From NCBI RefSeq assembly GCF_002797395.1, contig NZ_KZ454943.1:2548211-2612210 (forward strand): 64,000 nucleotides of DNA, read 5' to 3'. The notes under the pieces are model-generated. The model did no database searches. It was not told the origin of the DNA and worked only from the letters and a program-made list of their open reading frames with translations. The translations under genes and the position numbers were made by a program. Source of the stretch: Bacillus solitudinis (lineage in GTDB: Bacteria > Bacillota > Bacilli > Bacillales > Bacillaceae_D). Numbering within the stretch: position 1 is the first letter of the stretch; every line of letters begins with the position of its first letter. Below, piece after piece: positions 53,710 to 63,623 of the stretch.

Positions 53710-54351
53710 ATGAATCTTTTCTTAATACGTCACGGTGAATCGGTAGGGAATAAATTAGGGAAAATTCAAGGGTGCTTAGACTTTGAACTCTCAGACTTAG
53801 GAAAGCGGCAAGCTGAGCTCGTAGGTGAATTCTTTAAAACAACACAATTGGATTATATTTATAGTAGTGATTTAGAGCGGGCTTATCAAACAGCGTATGC
53901 TATTGCAAAAAACAAAGAGGCAAATGTCCATAAATGGGATAAAGTAAGAGAAGTTTATCTGGGTCCCTTTCAAGGCTTAAGCCGGGAAGAAATCTTTTTG
54001 CAGTACCCTGAAGCAAAGGAACGCTCAATTTTAACATCAGGAGTAATGGGAACGGAAACAACTAATACCTTAACAGAACGCTGTAGATATGTCGTTAATC
54101 AGTTACAAAGAGCTCATTCTAAACATAACGTAGCGATTGTTTCTCACGGAGGGTTTATTAGTATTTTTCTTATGTATTTAATGCTTGGTGACGCATGGAA
54201 GGATAAGCATCGCCCCTTTCAAATTGATAATACTAGTATTACCCATATTGAGTGGAAAGGTATTGGTAATTCACCACTTTTTCACTATGTTAATCGAAAT
54301 AACCATCTTATCTTTGATAAAGAGGATCAAAAAAAGGGCTACTGTAGTTAG
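53710..54351 (+). CDS. histidine phosphatase family protein
   Basis: Phosphoglycerate-mutase-like phosphatase of 213 residues. The catalytic RHGES motif (His8 in FLIRHGES) is near the N-terminus, followed by YSSDLERAYQTA, REVYLGPFQG and the second catalytic His in IVSHGGFI. Substrate unknown; relatives include PhoE/YhfR and CobC-like enzymes. The ATG at 53710 follows TAGGTG; GTG 53707 is an alternative. Confidence 0.85.
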   Translation: MNLFLIRHGESVGNKLGKIQGCLDFELSDLGKRQAELVGEFFKTTQLDYIYSSDLERAYQTAYAIAKNKEANVHKWDKVREVYLGPFQGLSREEIFLQYPEAKERSILTSGVMGTETTNTLTERCRYVVNQLQRAHSKHNVAIVSHGGFISIFLMYLMLGDAWKDKHRPFQIDNTSITHIEWKGIGNSPLFHYVNRNNHLIFDKEDQKKGYCS

Positions 54352-54356
54352 AAGCT

Positions 54357-54402
54357 GAGGGACGTAAATGGTCGGTATTGCCGCCTTTTCGTCTCTTTTT
54401 TT
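54357..54402 (+). terminator. terminator-like hairpin after the phosphatase gene
   Basis: GAG-GACG pairs with CGTCTC around a GC-rich inner region, followed by TTTTTTT. Confidence 0.65.
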
Positions 54403-54506
54403 GGGGATTTTAATCCATTGGGATAAGGACTTTCGGAATGTTTAGACTAGCAGTATAATAGAATGGAGACCCAAAAAAGATAGAACCTGAAAGGGAGATG
54501 TGAAAA

Positions 54507-56048
54507 GTGGAGAAGTTACAAGAAAGTATTTATCAGTTAATTGTTGAAACCTCAACAAATTTACCAAATGATGTTCGACGTGCGATTGCTACTGCAAAGA
54601 CAAAGGAAAATGCAGGAACACGTGCAGCGTTGTCGCTTTCGACCATTTCGGAAAATATTCATATGGCCGATGAAAAAGTTTCTCCGATTTGTCAGGATAC
54701 GGGGATGCCAACTTTTGAAATTAAAACGCCAATTGGAGTTAACCAAATAAAGTTGAAGAAAGCAATTTATGCTGCAATGGAACAAGCAACCAAAGATGGC
54801 AAACTTCGTCCCAATTCGGTTGACTCGTTAACAGGTGAAAATAGCGGTAATAATCTTGGTGCGGGAACGCCGGTCATCCACTTTTCACAATGGGAAGAAG
54901 ATGTCATTGATGTTCGTTTGATTTTAAAAGGCGGAGGCTGTGAAAATAAAAATATTCAATATAGCCTACCAGCAGAGATAGAGGGACTTGGTCGAGCTGG
55001 TCGTGATTTAGATGGTATTCGTAAATGTGTTATGCACTCAGTGTATCAAGCTCAAGGGCAAGGTTGTAGTGCAGGATTTATTGGTGTTGGTATTGGTGGG
55101 GACCGTACAACAAGTTATTCGCTTGCCAAAGAACAACTATTTCGTACAGTAGATGACGTAAACCCTGTTGAAGATTTACGTAAATTGGAAGATTACGTCT
55201 TAGTAAACGCTAACAAGCTTGGAATTGGAACAATGGGTTTCGGGGGAGAAGCAACACTACTTGGCTGTAAAGTAGGAGCAATGAACCGCTTACCGGCAAG
55301 CTTCTTTGTTTCCGTTGCTTATAATTGCTGGGCTTATCGTCGTCTGGGTGTTGTTCTTGACCAAAACACGGGTGAAATTCAAGACTGGTTATACAAAGAT
55401 GGAGAGCGTGTTGATTTAAACGATCCCTCTGAAGAAGTGGCAGCAACAGAGGAAAAGAAAGACGTTCGTGAAGTTGTTCTAGAGGCTCCAGTAACCGAAG
55501 AACAAATTCGTAAATTAAAGGTAGGGGATGTTGTTATCATTAATGGTATGATGCATACCGGTCGTGATGCAATTCATCATCACTTAATGGAGCATGAGGC
55601 ACCAATTGATTTAAACGGTCAAATCATTTATCATTGCGGTCCTGTTATGTTAAAGGATGAACAAGGTGAGTGGCATGTAAAAGCTGCAGGTCCAACAACA
55701 AGTATTCGTGAGGAGCCTTACCAAGGAGATATCATGAAAAAGTTCGGAATTCGTGCAGTGATGGGTAAAGGCGGTATGGGTCCAAAAACACTTAAAGCAC
55801 TACAAGAGCATGGAGGCGTATATCTTAATGCAATTGGTGGAGCAGCTCAATATTATGCTAATTGTATTAAAGGTGTAAAAGGTGTAGATTTAATGGAATT
55901 TGGCATACCCGAAGCTATGTGGCATCTTGAAGTAGAAGGATTTGCGGCGATTGTAACTATGGATTCCCATGGAAATAGTCTCCATGCAGACGTTGAAAAA
56001 TCATCACTTGAAAAGTTAGCAGAATTTAAAGAGCCAGTCTTCAAATAA
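54507..56048 (+). CDS. fumA: class I (iron-sulfur) fumarate hydratase
   Basis: Interconverts fumarate and malate in the TCA cycle with an oxygen-sensitive [4Fe-4S] cluster. Alpha and beta regions are fused in one 513-residue chain. Cluster Cys residues include C62 in SPICQDTG, a Cys in LKGGGCENK and a Cys in ATLLGCKVG. The beta region starts near residue 325 (VTEEQIRKLKVGD). The GTG start at 54507 has AAGGGAG upstream. B. subtilis uses class II FumC; class I enzymes occur in several other bacilli. Monocistronic. Confidence 0.93.
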   Translation: MEKLQESIYQLIVETSTNLPNDVRRAIATAKTKENAGTRAALSLSTISENIHMADEKVSPICQDTGMPTFEIKTPIGVNQIKLKKAIYAAMEQATKDGKLRPNSVDSLTGENSGNNLGAGTPVIHFSQWEEDVIDVRLILKGGGCENKNIQYSLPAEIEGLGRAGRDLDGIRKCVMHSVYQAQGQGCSAGFIGVGIGGDRTTSYSLAKEQLFRTVDDVNPVEDLRKLEDYVLVNANKLGIGTMGFGGEATLLGCKVGAMNRLPASFFVSVAYNCWAYRRLGVVLDQNTGEIQDWLYKDGERVDLNDPSEEVAATEEKKDVREVVLEAPVTEEQIRKLKVGDVVIINGMMHTGRDAIHHHLMEHEAPIDLNGQIIYHCGPVMLKDEQGEWHVKAAGPTTSIREEPYQGDIMKKFGIRAVMGKGGMGPKTLKALQEHGGVYLNAIGGAAQYYANCIKGVKGVDLMEFGIPEAMWHLEVEGFAAIVTMDSHGNSLHADVEKSSLEKLAEFKEPVFK

Positions 56049-56125
56049 AGAAAACTTTTTCTTTCGAATGGAAAAGAGGAGAGTCAGGTTCTTGTGATAG
56101 ATAGGATTCCAATAAAACTAAATTC

Positions 56126-56171
56126 AAGGTATATCAAAAGGTGCGATTCAACCTTTGATATACCTTTTTTG
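56126..56171 (+). terminator. terminator after fumA
   Basis: The AAGGTATATCAAA-A-GGT stem pairs with ACCTTTGATATACCTT, followed by TTTTG. Confidence 0.85.
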
Positions 56172-56263
56172 CGATGGATGCGAACCTTTTTTTGAAATGA
56201 AAGGCATACATAAAGAAAAAAGACAGGGATAAACTAATAAAAAAATAAGGGAGAATGATATAC

Positions 56264-57067
56264 ATGCTTAGAAAAACAACACTCCTTGCTCCATTGATTT
56301 TGATGTATTTATTTTGTTGTCTAGCTACAGATGCGTTTGGCTATGAAAATAAAACATATAATTGGAGCTTTAAACCAGAAAAAGACAATAAGCCTGTTAC
56401 AACAGAGCCACATTATTTAGAGCTACTTGAGAAACATAGTAGTTTTTTTATTGGGGACACATCAAAGAAGGAGATATATTTAACTTTCGATAATGGCTAC
56501 GAAAATGGCTATACAGAGAAGGTCCTCGATGTCCTAAAGGAAAAAGAGGTTCCCGCAACTTTTTTTGTTACCGGCCATTATTTAAATAATGCAACGGAAC
56601 TTGTCCAACGAATGGTTGAGGAAGGACATATCGTAGGAAATCATTCCTGGCATCATCCTAGTCTCCCTGAGGTAGGGGATGGTCGGTTAATTGAAGAACT
56701 TACAAAGGTGAAAGAACGGTTTACTGAAATAACGGGTGTAAAAGAAATGAACTATCTGCGTGCTCCAAGAGGACAATTTAGTGAGCGTTCACTGGCATTA
56801 TCAAATAAGATGGGGTATACAAACGTATTTTGGTCGATGGCGTATAAGGACTGGGAAATTGATAAACAAAAAGGTGGACAATACGCATATGAACAAATAA
56901 TGAAACGAATTCATCCTGGAGCCATTATGCTTATCCATTCCGTTTCTTCTGATAATGCAGAGGCTCTACCACGAGTGATAGACGATGCAAGGAAACAAGG
57001 ATATGAATTCAAAAGCCTTGATGAGATGATGCTGCAAAAAAAGCTTGAGGAGCTTCCTTTCCCATGA
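56264..57067 (+). CDS. pdaA: peptidoglycan N-acetylmuramic acid deacetylase PdaA
   Basis: NodB-fold deacetylase required for muramic delta-lactam formation in spore cortex. The signal peptide spans about residues 1-24 (cleavage near DAFG). The catalytic domain covers about 65-255, with the PdaA-type TFDNGYENGY motif (Asn replacing the second Asp of TFDDG), metal His residues in NHSWHHPSL and RAPRGQFS. The ATG at 56264 lies about 9 bp after AAGGGAG; the ATG at 56255 is closer than usual. Length 267 residues. Shares a terminator with the convergent GAF gene. Confidence 0.93.
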   Translation: MLRKTTLLAPLILMYLFCCLATDAFGYENKTYNWSFKPEKDNKPVTTEPHYLELLEKHSSFFIGDTSKKEIYLTFDNGYENGYTEKVLDVLKEKEVPATFFVTGHYLNNATELVQRMVEEGHIVGNHSWHHPSLPEVGDGRLIEELTKVKERFTEITGVKEMNYLRAPRGQFSERSLALSNKMGYTNVFWSMAYKDWEIDKQKGGQYAYEQIMKRIHPGAIMLIHSVSSDNAEALPRVIDDARKQGYEFKSLDEMMLQKKLEELPFP

Positions 57068-57072
57068 AGAAA

Positions 57073-57110
57073 GGGTGTTTGAAAAGTCATGGCAGACTTT
57101 TCAAACACCC
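57073..57110. terminator. shared terminator between pdaA and the GAF gene
   Basis: A perfect 16-bp stem (57073-57088 with 57095-57110). T-rich DNA follows only weakly on each strand. Confidence 0.75.
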
Positions 57111-57116
57111 AATTTA

Positions 57117-57479
57117 CTAGTTGGCAAAACTTTCTTGCCCAATAGCTTCTGCAATCGTTTCAAGTGTACTTACATCCGTAACATCAAATGCAATTGGTTG
57201 ACGGCTGCGAACAATCATCATGCCAATCTCTTTATTGGAAGAATTTTTAATGGGGAATTTAAGTTCGCCATTACATTCCCACCGTAAATCATCCTCCATA
57301 TTAGAGGCTGCCACCAATTTGTGGTCAAGATTTTCATACATATAAATTCCGACCCAATTAATATAAGGCACTTCTGCTACGAGACTTTCCACAGTTTTGT
57401 TAAAAATTGACTGAAGTCCTTCCTTTTTATAGACATGAGCCATTATTTGTAATGATGCAACATCGGTTGGTATAGACAA
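57117..57479 (-). CDS. GAF-domain protein
   Basis: A 120-residue protein consisting of one GAF-like domain (INWVGIYMYENLDHKLVAAS in the first half, GMMIVRSRQPIAFDVTD in the second). It lacks the Cys pattern expected of a free Met-sulfoxide reductase (YtsP), so it is more likely a small ligand sensor or a degenerate relative. The TTG at 57479 fits GAAGGAGAG about 9 bp upstream; a GTG at 57497 overlaps that site. Convergent with pdaA. Confidence 0.75.
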   Translation of the reverse strand: MSIPTDVASLQIMAHVYKKEGLQSIFNKTVESLVAEVPYINWVGIYMYENLDHKLVAASNMEDDLRWECNGELKFPIKNSSNKEIGMMIVRSRQPIAFDVTDVSTLETIAEAIGQESFAN

Positions 57480-57616
57480 AATCCATCTCTCCTTCACTGT
57501 TCGTTTCCTGCTACTATTTTAGCAGAGAATATACAGAAATATCGCTAGTAAGTTTAGGAAGAATGGCAGGAACATGCTATAATTGAGGCGCGAAATTATG
57601 GACGGAGTTGAAAAAA

Positions 57617-59020
57617 ATGAACCAAGATAAGCAAAAAAAGGGTCTGCAGCAATCGGTATCCATAGAAATTGGACAAAAGCTTCCATTAACGATAAAACGA
57701 CTTGGAATTAATGGAGAAGGTGTGGGCTATTTTAAACGTCAAGTTGTATTCGTCCCAGGAGCTTTACCGAATGAAGAAATCGTGGCAGAAATAACAAAAA
57801 CAAGTCCTCGTTTTTCAGAGGCGAAAATAGTGAAAATTAGGACCGCTTCAAAAGAGCGAATTACTCCACCTTGCCCTATTTATAACGAATGTGGAGGTTG
57901 TCAACTTCAACATTTAAATTACGAAGCGACATTGCGAGAAAAGCGAGATATTATGAAACAAGCTTTTGAAAGACATACACGATTGACTACTGAAAATTTG
58001 GATATAAGGGAAACAATAGGAATGGAGGATCCCTGGTATTATCGAAATAAAAGTCAACTTCAAGTGGCAAAGAAAGGTGAAAAGGTGTTAGCGGGTCTTT
58101 TTGCCATGAATTCTCACGAACTTATCGATCTAACAGATTGTATGGTACAACATCCAGCCTCTAATCGAGTAACAACGGTAATTAAACAAATATTGAGTGA
58201 TTTTAATATATCGATTTATAATGAACGTAAGAATAAGGGAGATGTACGAACGATCGTAACAAGAGTTGGATTCGAAAGTGGACATATTCAAGTAGTCCTT
58301 GTTACAACAAAATCGGACATACCTCGTTTAGAAGCAATTGTATCAGAGATTCAAAAAAGAATTCCAGAAGTTACTTCAATTATTCAAAACGTTAATGGTA
58401 AAAAAACATCATTAATTTTTGGCGAAGAAACAATTCATCTTGAGGGGGAAGAAGTTATTCAGGAAGTCCTTGGAGATATAACATTTCGCTTGTCAGCAAG
58501 AGCCTTTTTTCAATTGAACCCATTACAAACTGTACACCTGTATAATGAGGTAAAAGCTGCAGCTAAACTGACTGGCACCGAAAAGGTGGTTGATGCGTAT
58601 TGTGGGGTTGGGACGATTGGCCTTTGGTTAGCTAAGGAGGCAGGAGAGATACGTGGGATGGATATTATTGAAGAATCGATTATGGACGCAAGGAGGAATG
58701 CTAAAGAACAGGGTCATCAGCATATGACCTATGAAGTAGGAAAAGCTGAGAAATGGCTTCCGAAATGGGTGAAGTCTGGTTGGAAACCCGATGTTATTAT
58801 TGTAGATCCGCCGCGGTCAGGATGTGACGAAGAACTTCTCAAAACGATGATAGAGGTAAAACCGAAGCGAATTGTCTACGCTTCCTGTAATCCATCTACA
58901 CTAGCAAAAGATATTGAAAGGTTACGGAAAAATGGGTACCAGGTAAAACATATTCAACCCGTTGATATGTTTCCTTGGACAGCGCAAGTGGAGAGTGTAA
59001 CCTTGCTTACTTTAGGATAG
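57617..59020 (+). CDS. rlmCD: 23S rRNA (uracil-5-)-methyltransferase, RlmCD/RumA type
   Basis: SAM-dependent RNA m5U methyltransferase of 467 residues. A TRAM domain lies at about 15-70, followed by a [4Fe-4S] cluster with Cys residues in [13 protein letters not shown]. The catalytic domain has SAM motif [25 protein letters not shown] and the nucleophilic Cys in YASCNPSTL. In Firmicutes the single RlmCD enzyme methylates U747 and U1939. The ATG at 57617 has GGAG 10 bp upstream; a TTG at 57608 is too close. Confidence 0.9.
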   Translation: MNQDKQKKGLQQSVSIEIGQKLPLTIKRLGINGEGVGYFKRQVVFVPGALPNEEIVAEITKTSPRFSEAKIVKIRTASKERITPPCPIYNECGGCQLQHLNYEATLREKRDIMKQAFERHTRLTTENLDIRETIGMEDPWYYRNKSQLQVAKKGEKVLAGLFAMNSHELIDLTDCMVQHPASNRVTTVIKQILSDFNISIYNERKNKGDVRTIVTRVGFESGHIQVVLVTTKSDIPRLEAIVSEIQKRIPEVTSIIQNVNGKKTSLIFGEETIHLEGEEVIQEVLGDITFRLSARAFFQLNPLQTVHLYNEVKAAAKLTGTEKVVDAYCGVGTIGLWLAKEAGEIRGMDIIEESIMDARRNAKEQGHQHMTYEVGKAEKWLPKWVKSGWKPDVIIVDPPRSGCDEELLKTMIEVKPKRIVYASCNPSTLAKDIERLRKNGYQVKHIQPVDMFPWTAQVESVTLLTLG

Positions 59021-59268
59021 CAAGGTTCTCTAGAACATTTGAATGGGGTTCAGTATTTTAGATGCAATACATAGAGACTTTACAGGCAAGAGATAGGATT
59101 GGAGAAATTGAGAACAGGGTACACTCTAGAAGGAGTAGTTACTCGTATTTTTAATATACTTTCTCTAAAAGTAATTTAGTAAAGGCTCTGCTTGTACTTT
59201 TTAAAGACAATAAGATTCATTCACTAGTCTGTACTAATAGAATTCTTGCAAGGTTTCCTTATTACTTG
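59021..59268. other. intergenic interval without a recognisable gene
   Basis: No ORF with a ribosome site is visible on either strand. Scattered short repeats only. It ends at the terminator at 59269, far from the rlmCD stop, so either the rlmCD transcript has a long 3' UTR or a small RNA ends there. Confidence 0.4.
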
Positions 59269-59316
59269 GAGGTTGTCTCAAAGGTTCAAAAAACCTTATG
59301 GGGCAACCTCTTTTTA
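59269..59316 (+). terminator. intrinsic terminator between rlmCD and phnD
   Basis: GAGGTTG pairs with CAACCTC, and an inner AAGGTT/AACCTT helix is separated by a short internal loop. Followed by TTTTTATG. Confidence 0.8.
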
Positions 59317-59430
59317 TGCCAAAATATTTACAATATTAATGTTTTTAAAACATAGCCTCCATATTGGCCTAACATTTGTGAGTTATAGTATTTATTGTAA
59401 TAGAATTATACATAATTTGGAGGTTATATG

Positions 59431-60351
59431 ATGTTGAGAAGAATATTGGGTGTAGGTATGACGGTAACACTTGCTGCAGGATTTTTGGTTGGATGTGGAA
59501 GTGGAAATGCAGCTAATGGGAGTTCTGTTTCTACGGTAGACGAGCTACGAGTTCAATTTGTACCATCACAAAATGCTGATACACTTGAAGCGAAAGCAAA
59601 ACCACTTGAAGATTTGTTAAGTGAAGAATTAGATATGCCAGTAAAGGTAAGTGTCTCAACAGACTATAATACAATTGTTGAAGCAATGGCTTCAAAGCAA
59701 GTAGATGTTGGATTCTTACCACCGACTGCTTACGTATTAGCGAATGAACAAGGTGCAGCAGAGGTAATACTCCAGGCTGAGCGTTTTGGTGTAAACGATG
59801 ATGGTACACCAACAGAGGAACTGGTAGATTTTTATAAATCAATGTTTATTGTAAAGGCTGATTCAGATATTAACAGTCTTAAAGATTTAAAAGGTAAGAA
59901 AATTGGATACCAAAATGTTACTTCTTCTGCAGGTTATGTTTGGCCAGCTGCTTCTTTAATGGATGTTGGTTTAGATCCGTTAAATGATGTTACACCGGTT
60001 ACATTAAAAGGCCATGACCAAGCTATCTTAGCGTTATTAAACGGAGATATTGATGTCGCTGTTACCTTTCAAGATGCTAGAAACATTGTACAAGGAGATT
60101 ATCCTAAGGTGTTTGAAGAAACAAGAGTTTTACATTTTACTGAAGCCATCCCAAATGACACAATTGCTGTTCGTGCTGACTTTGATGAAGAGCTAAATAA
60201 GAAGATTCAACAGGCATTTATTAACATTGGGAAAGATGAAGAAGGTCGTGAAATTATTCGTGATATTTATTCTCATGAAGGATATGCGGCTTCAGTTGAT
60301 AGCAATTTTGATATTGTTCGAGAGTATGGTGAAAAGGTTAAAACTGAGTAG
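59431..60351 (+). CDS. phnD: phosphonate/phosphite ABC transporter substrate-binding lipoprotein (PhnD)
   Basis: Solute-binding lipoprotein of 306 residues. The signal peptide ends in FLVGC with lipidated C22, then a flexible Gly/Asn/Ser linker. The PhnD fold shows RVQFVPSQNADTLEAKAKPL-like and VGFLPPTAYVLA segments and the TSSAGYVWPA ligand loop. The ATG at 59431 lies 7 bp after GGAGG (59419-59423); the adjacent ATG at 59428 is 4 bp away and also possible. First gene of phnDCEE. The exact substrate (phosphonate, phosphite or organophosphate) is unknown. Confidence 0.9.
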   Translation: MLRRILGVGMTVTLAAGFLVGCGSGNAANGSSVSTVDELRVQFVPSQNADTLEAKAKPLEDLLSEELDMPVKVSVSTDYNTIVEAMASKQVDVGFLPPTAYVLANEQGAAEVILQAERFGVNDDGTPTEELVDFYKSMFIVKADSDINSLKDLKGKKIGYQNVTSSAGYVWPAASLMDVGLDPLNDVTPVTLKGHDQAILALLNGDIDVAVTFQDARNIVQGDYPKVFEETRVLHFTEAIPNDTIAVRADFDEELNKKIQQAFINIGKDEEGREIIRDIYSHEGYAASVDSNFDIVREYGEKVKTE

Positions 60352-60463
60352 TAAGACCAAATTTAAAATGTGTAATGTAAATGCGGAAGGTGGCTGTGAA
60401 ATCCAAGGTTAATAGGATATTTCTCAGTCACTTTTTATCAGTAAATATTGTAGAGGAGTAGCT

Positions 60464-61234
60464 ATGATTATATTTAATAATGTCACAAAAACGTATCCTA
60501 ACGGAACAAAGGGATTAGATAATATTAATTTGACGATTGGTGAAGGGGAGTTTGTTGTAATTGTAGGACTTTCAGGTGCTGGAAAATCAACACTTCTTCG
60601 CTCTATTAACCGTCTACACGAGGTAAGTAGCGGAGAAATTATTGTTAATAATCATTCAATTACGAAAGCGCGTGGAGGAAAATTGTATCGCATACGCAGA
60701 GATATTGGGATGATATTTCAGAATTTCAATTTAGTAAAACGCTCCTCTGTGCTACGCAATGTCCTCTCTGGTCGAGTTGGGTACCATTCAACGCTACGGA
60801 TGATTTTAGGTTTATTTCCTGAAAAAGATATTAATTTGTCACTTGATGCATTAAAACGAGTCAATATTTTGGAGAAGGCATATTCTAGAGCTGATGAACT
60901 GTCAGGAGGGCAACAACAGCGGGTTTCCATTGCAAGGGCACTTGCTCAAGAAGCGAAAGTAATATTAGCTGACGAGCCTACAGCTTCTTTAGATCCGCTT
61001 ACGACAAAACAAGTAATGGATGATTTAAAAAGGATAAATGAAGAATTGGGGATTACGATGGTAGTGAATCTCCATTTTATTGATTTAGCTAAAGAATATG
61101 CGACCCGAATTATAGGATTAAGAGCTGGAGAAGTGGTTTTTGATGGGCCGGTGGCAGAAGCATCTGAAGCTATATTCGCGGAAATTTATGGTAGACCGAT
61201 CCAAAATGAAGAGTTATTAGAGGCAATGCAATGA
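60464..61234 (+). CDS. phnC: phosphonate ABC transporter ATP-binding protein (PhnC)
   Basis: ATPase of 256 residues. Walker A is GLSGAGKST, the Q-loop [20 protein letters not shown] is typical of PhnC, the signature is [15 protein letters not shown] and Walker B is [13 protein letters not shown]. Starts about 110 bp after phnD and overlaps phnE1 by four bases. AGAGGAG precedes the ATG. Confidence 0.93.
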   Translation: MIIFNNVTKTYPNGTKGLDNINLTIGEGEFVVIVGLSGAGKSTLLRSINRLHEVSSGEIIVNNHSITKARGGKLYRIRRDIGMIFQNFNLVKRSSVLRNVLSGRVGYHSTLRMILGLFPEKDINLSLDALKRVNILEKAYSRADELSGGQQQRVSIARALAQEAKVILADEPTASLDPLTTKQVMDDLKRINEELGITMVVNLHFIDLAKEYATRIIGLRAGEVVFDGPVAEASEAIFAEIYGRPIQNEELLEAMQ

Positions 61235-62037
61235 AAGTTGTTGAAGTGCAGGCAGAGAAAATCTCTTCTTATCGTCGTTCAATAAAGAATAAAAAACATA
61301 TGTGGACAGCAATTTTACTAATTCTTTTTATCTACTTAAGTGGTCATCAAGTCGAATTTTCCTTTCCTAAACTTATCATCGGTTTACCGAATATGGGAGA
61401 CTTAATCGTAAAGATGATACCGCCGCACTTTGGATACTTTAGTCAAATTACACAACCCATTTTAGAAACGATTCGAATGGCTTTGTTAGGAACAACTTTT
61501 GGGGCTTTATTAGCAATTCCATTAGCTTTATGCTCGGCTCGAAACATCTTTCGGTCAAAGCTAGTCACTATTCCATCAAGGTTCTTCCTGAACTTAATTC
61601 GGACGATACCGGACTTACTTTTAGCTGCACTTTTTGTGGCCATTTTTGGTATTGGACCAGTTGCTGGTATCTTTGCTTTGACAGGCTTTTCATTAGGGAT
61701 TATAGGTAAGTTATTTTATGAATCAGTAGAAGCGATTGATAAGGGACCACTCGAAGCAATGACAGCAGTTGGTGCCAATAAAGTTAAATGGATTATGTAT
61801 GGTGTTATTCCACAGGTTTTGTCACAGTTCGCTTCCTTTGTCCTTTATACGTTAGAGGTCAATGTACGGGCAGCTGCTGTACTTGGACTAGTTGGTGCAG
61901 GAGGAATCGGTCTGTTTTATGAAAAAACTTTAGGCTTTTTTGAATATGATAAAACCTCATCTATAATTATGTTTACATTAATTGTTGTTTTGGCCATTGA
62001 TTATATTAGTACAAGGCTGCGGGAGAAGTTATTATGA
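61231..62037 (+). CDS. phnE: phosphonate ABC transporter permease (PhnE, first copy)
   Basis: Permease of 268 residues with about six helices; the [22 protein letters not shown] segment is the cytoplasmic coupling loop. Overlaps both neighbours by ATGA, so translation of phnC-phnE-phnE is coupled. Tandem, divergent phnE genes imply a heterodimeric channel. Confidence 0.9.
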   Translation: MKVVEVQAEKISSYRRSIKNKKHMWTAILLILFIYLSGHQVEFSFPKLIIGLPNMGDLIVKMIPPHFGYFSQITQPILETIRMALLGTTFGALLAIPLALCSARNIFRSKLVTIPSRFFLNLIRTIPDLLLAALFVAIFGIGPVAGIFALTGFSLGIIGKLFYESVEAIDKGPLEAMTAVGANKVKWIMYGVIPQVLSQFASFVLYTLEVNVRAAAVLGLVGAGGIGLFYEKTLGFFEYDKTSSIIMFTLIVVLAIDYISTRLREKLL

Positions 62038-62840
62038 AAAAACAAAGAAATGTACAAAAGTCAGAACAAAAAGGTAAGAGACTTGGTCAACTGACTATTT
62101 TAGCAGTTATTATTTTACTTTATGTCTGGGCTTTTCAGGGTATTCCTGCTTTGGAGTTCAAAGAAACCTCTAAACAAATCATTACTGCAATTTTTAGCGG
62201 ACTTATTTCTCCGGACTGGGAATATGTCTATGATCCTGCTGGAGAAGATTTGCTACGAGGAATTTTAGACACATTAGCAATTGCATTTTTAGGGACAATT
62301 ATTGGGGGAGTGCTATGTGTCCCCATCTCTTTTTTTGCTGCGAAAAATATAGTAGCTAATAGGGCCGTGTCAGGTTCAAGTAAAATTTCTCTTAGCTTTA
62401 TCAGGGTTTTCCCCGATATCATAATGGCTTTGCTATTTATAAAAGCGGTTGGACCAGGATCCTTCTCTGGTGTATTAGCTTTAGGAATTGGTTCTATTGG
62501 GATGCTTGGTAAATTGTTTTCTGAGGAAATTGAAAGTGTAGACTTAGGCCCGTCCGAGGCTCTCATTGCAACAGGAGCAACCCCCCTTAAAACATTATGG
62601 TTTGCGCTCATTCCGCAAATATTGCCAAGTTATGTATCGTTTATCCTCTATCGCTTTGAAATTAATGTACGAGCCGCTACGATACTTGGAGTTATTGGAG
62701 CAGGAGGGATTGGGACCCCTTTAATTTTTGCTTTAAGTGTACGTGATTGGGAACGTGTTGGGATAATACTTTTGGGTGTAATAATGATGGTAGCAATTAT
62801 TGATATAATATCTGGTAAAGCCCGTGAGCGCCTCACCTAA
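62034..62840 (+). CDS. phnE: phosphonate ABC transporter permease (PhnE, second copy)
   Basis: Second permease, also 268 residues, clearly homologous to the first but divergent. The coupling loop is EALIATGATPLKTLWFALIPQI, and the C-terminal GAGGIGTPL matches the GAGGIGLF of copy one. Last gene of the operon. No C-P lyase (phnG-M), phosphonatase or ptxD gene follows within the window. Confidence 0.9.
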   Translation: MKKQRNVQKSEQKGKRLGQLTILAVIILLYVWAFQGIPALEFKETSKQIITAIFSGLISPDWEYVYDPAGEDLLRGILDTLAIAFLGTIIGGVLCVPISFFAAKNIVANRAVSGSSKISLSFIRVFPDIIMALLFIKAVGPGSFSGVLALGIGSIGMLGKLFSEEIESVDLGPSEALIATGATPLKTLWFALIPQILPSYVSFILYRFEINVRAATILGVIGAGGIGTPLIFALSVRDWERVGIILLGVIMMVAIIDIISGKARERLT

Positions 62841-62906
62841 CAAACAATAGTCTTGAAATTACTCTTATAACCGTAAATATCTTTGCTATCAATTTATATT
62901 GAGAAA

Positions 62907-62952
62907 AGGGGATGTGCCATAATGTCTAAACTGACCTTACGGCACATCCCCT
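62907..62952. terminator. shared terminator between phnE and the small membrane gene
   Basis: A perfect 12-bp stem (AGGGGATGTGCC with GGCACATCCCCT). On the minus strand it is followed by TTTTCTC. Confidence 0.75.
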
Positions 62953-62959
62953 GCGGCTT

Positions 62960-63136
62960 TTAATCTGAATTAGCGCGGTCAGTCATCCGCCAATTAATTA
63001 CCCCTACTAGTGAAAATAAAATAAAAAGCATTGTATAGACACGAGTAGACCAATTACCGATTCCTGTAAATGCAAGAAATAACCAAAGAAGGGCAGCAAT
63101 AAATAAGATAATACTTCCGATTGGAACTTTTTTCAT
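62960..63136 (-). CDS. small two-helix membrane protein, 58 aa
   Basis: A short gene: ATG at 63136 with GGAGGGGAA just upstream, stop at 62962-62960. Two hydrophobic segments (about residues 6-25 and 33-49) flank a short GIGNWSTR turn; the C-terminus is polar (NWRMTDRANSD). Resembles the many small uncharacterised Bacillus membrane proteins; no family recognised. Confidence 0.6.
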   Translation of the reverse strand: MKKVPIGSIILFIAALLWLFLAFTGIGNWSTRVYTMLFILFSLVGVINWRMTDRANSD

Positions 63137-63351
63137 GAATTTCCCCTCCGTTAACAGCTATATTAGTAATATAAAGTATCCGCTATTAGAGGGAAATTAT
63201 GCAACAAAGACTCTGCCAGTGGATTGTGTAATTATCAAACAATTTTAAGTGTTCCTAATGTATATTTATGCTAACTAAGATAAACTTTTTATAATACCAG
63301 TTGCTAGAATGGGTCAAACTACTAAAGAAATTATAATAAAGGAGACCAGCC

Positions 63352-63597
63352 ATGAAGCAATCTAAAAAGGGATTAACACAACACGATGCCAATGTAGTAG
63401 CAGAAAACTTACACCAACCGTCCGATTTTCACAGCTCTTTAGAAGTAGAACAAGGGCTCGCAAAAACTCATGAACAAGTAAATGATACTCTTACAGAGGG
63501 AACAATTGATGGGAAAATTGATGATTATGAAGGAAATAATATTAACCTTTCTAGAGAGAACTATGGAAAAAGCAATCAATTCAAAAAAGGAAATTAA
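63352..63597 (+). CDS. YozQ-like (DUF4025) small protein
   Basis: An 81-residue hydrophilic protein without Cys or membrane segments. The GLAKTHEQVNDTLTEGTIDG segment resembles Bacillus YozQ (DUF4025). AAGGAGACC precedes the ATG. Composition (Asn, Gln, Lys, Glu-rich, low hydrophobicity) suggests a disordered, possibly spore-associated protein. Family call moderate. Confidence 0.6.
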   Translation: MKQSKKGLTQHDANVVAENLHQPSDFHSSLEVEQGLAKTHEQVNDTLTEGTIDGKIDDYEGNNINLSRENYGKSNQFKKGN

Positions 63598-63623
63598 ACA
63601 TTCGAGAGAAGATTAATCTTTTT

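Noticed and set aside
59321-59420. Pho box upstream of phnD
   Set aside because: Only one TTTACA-like hexamer is visible, not the four spaced repeats needed.
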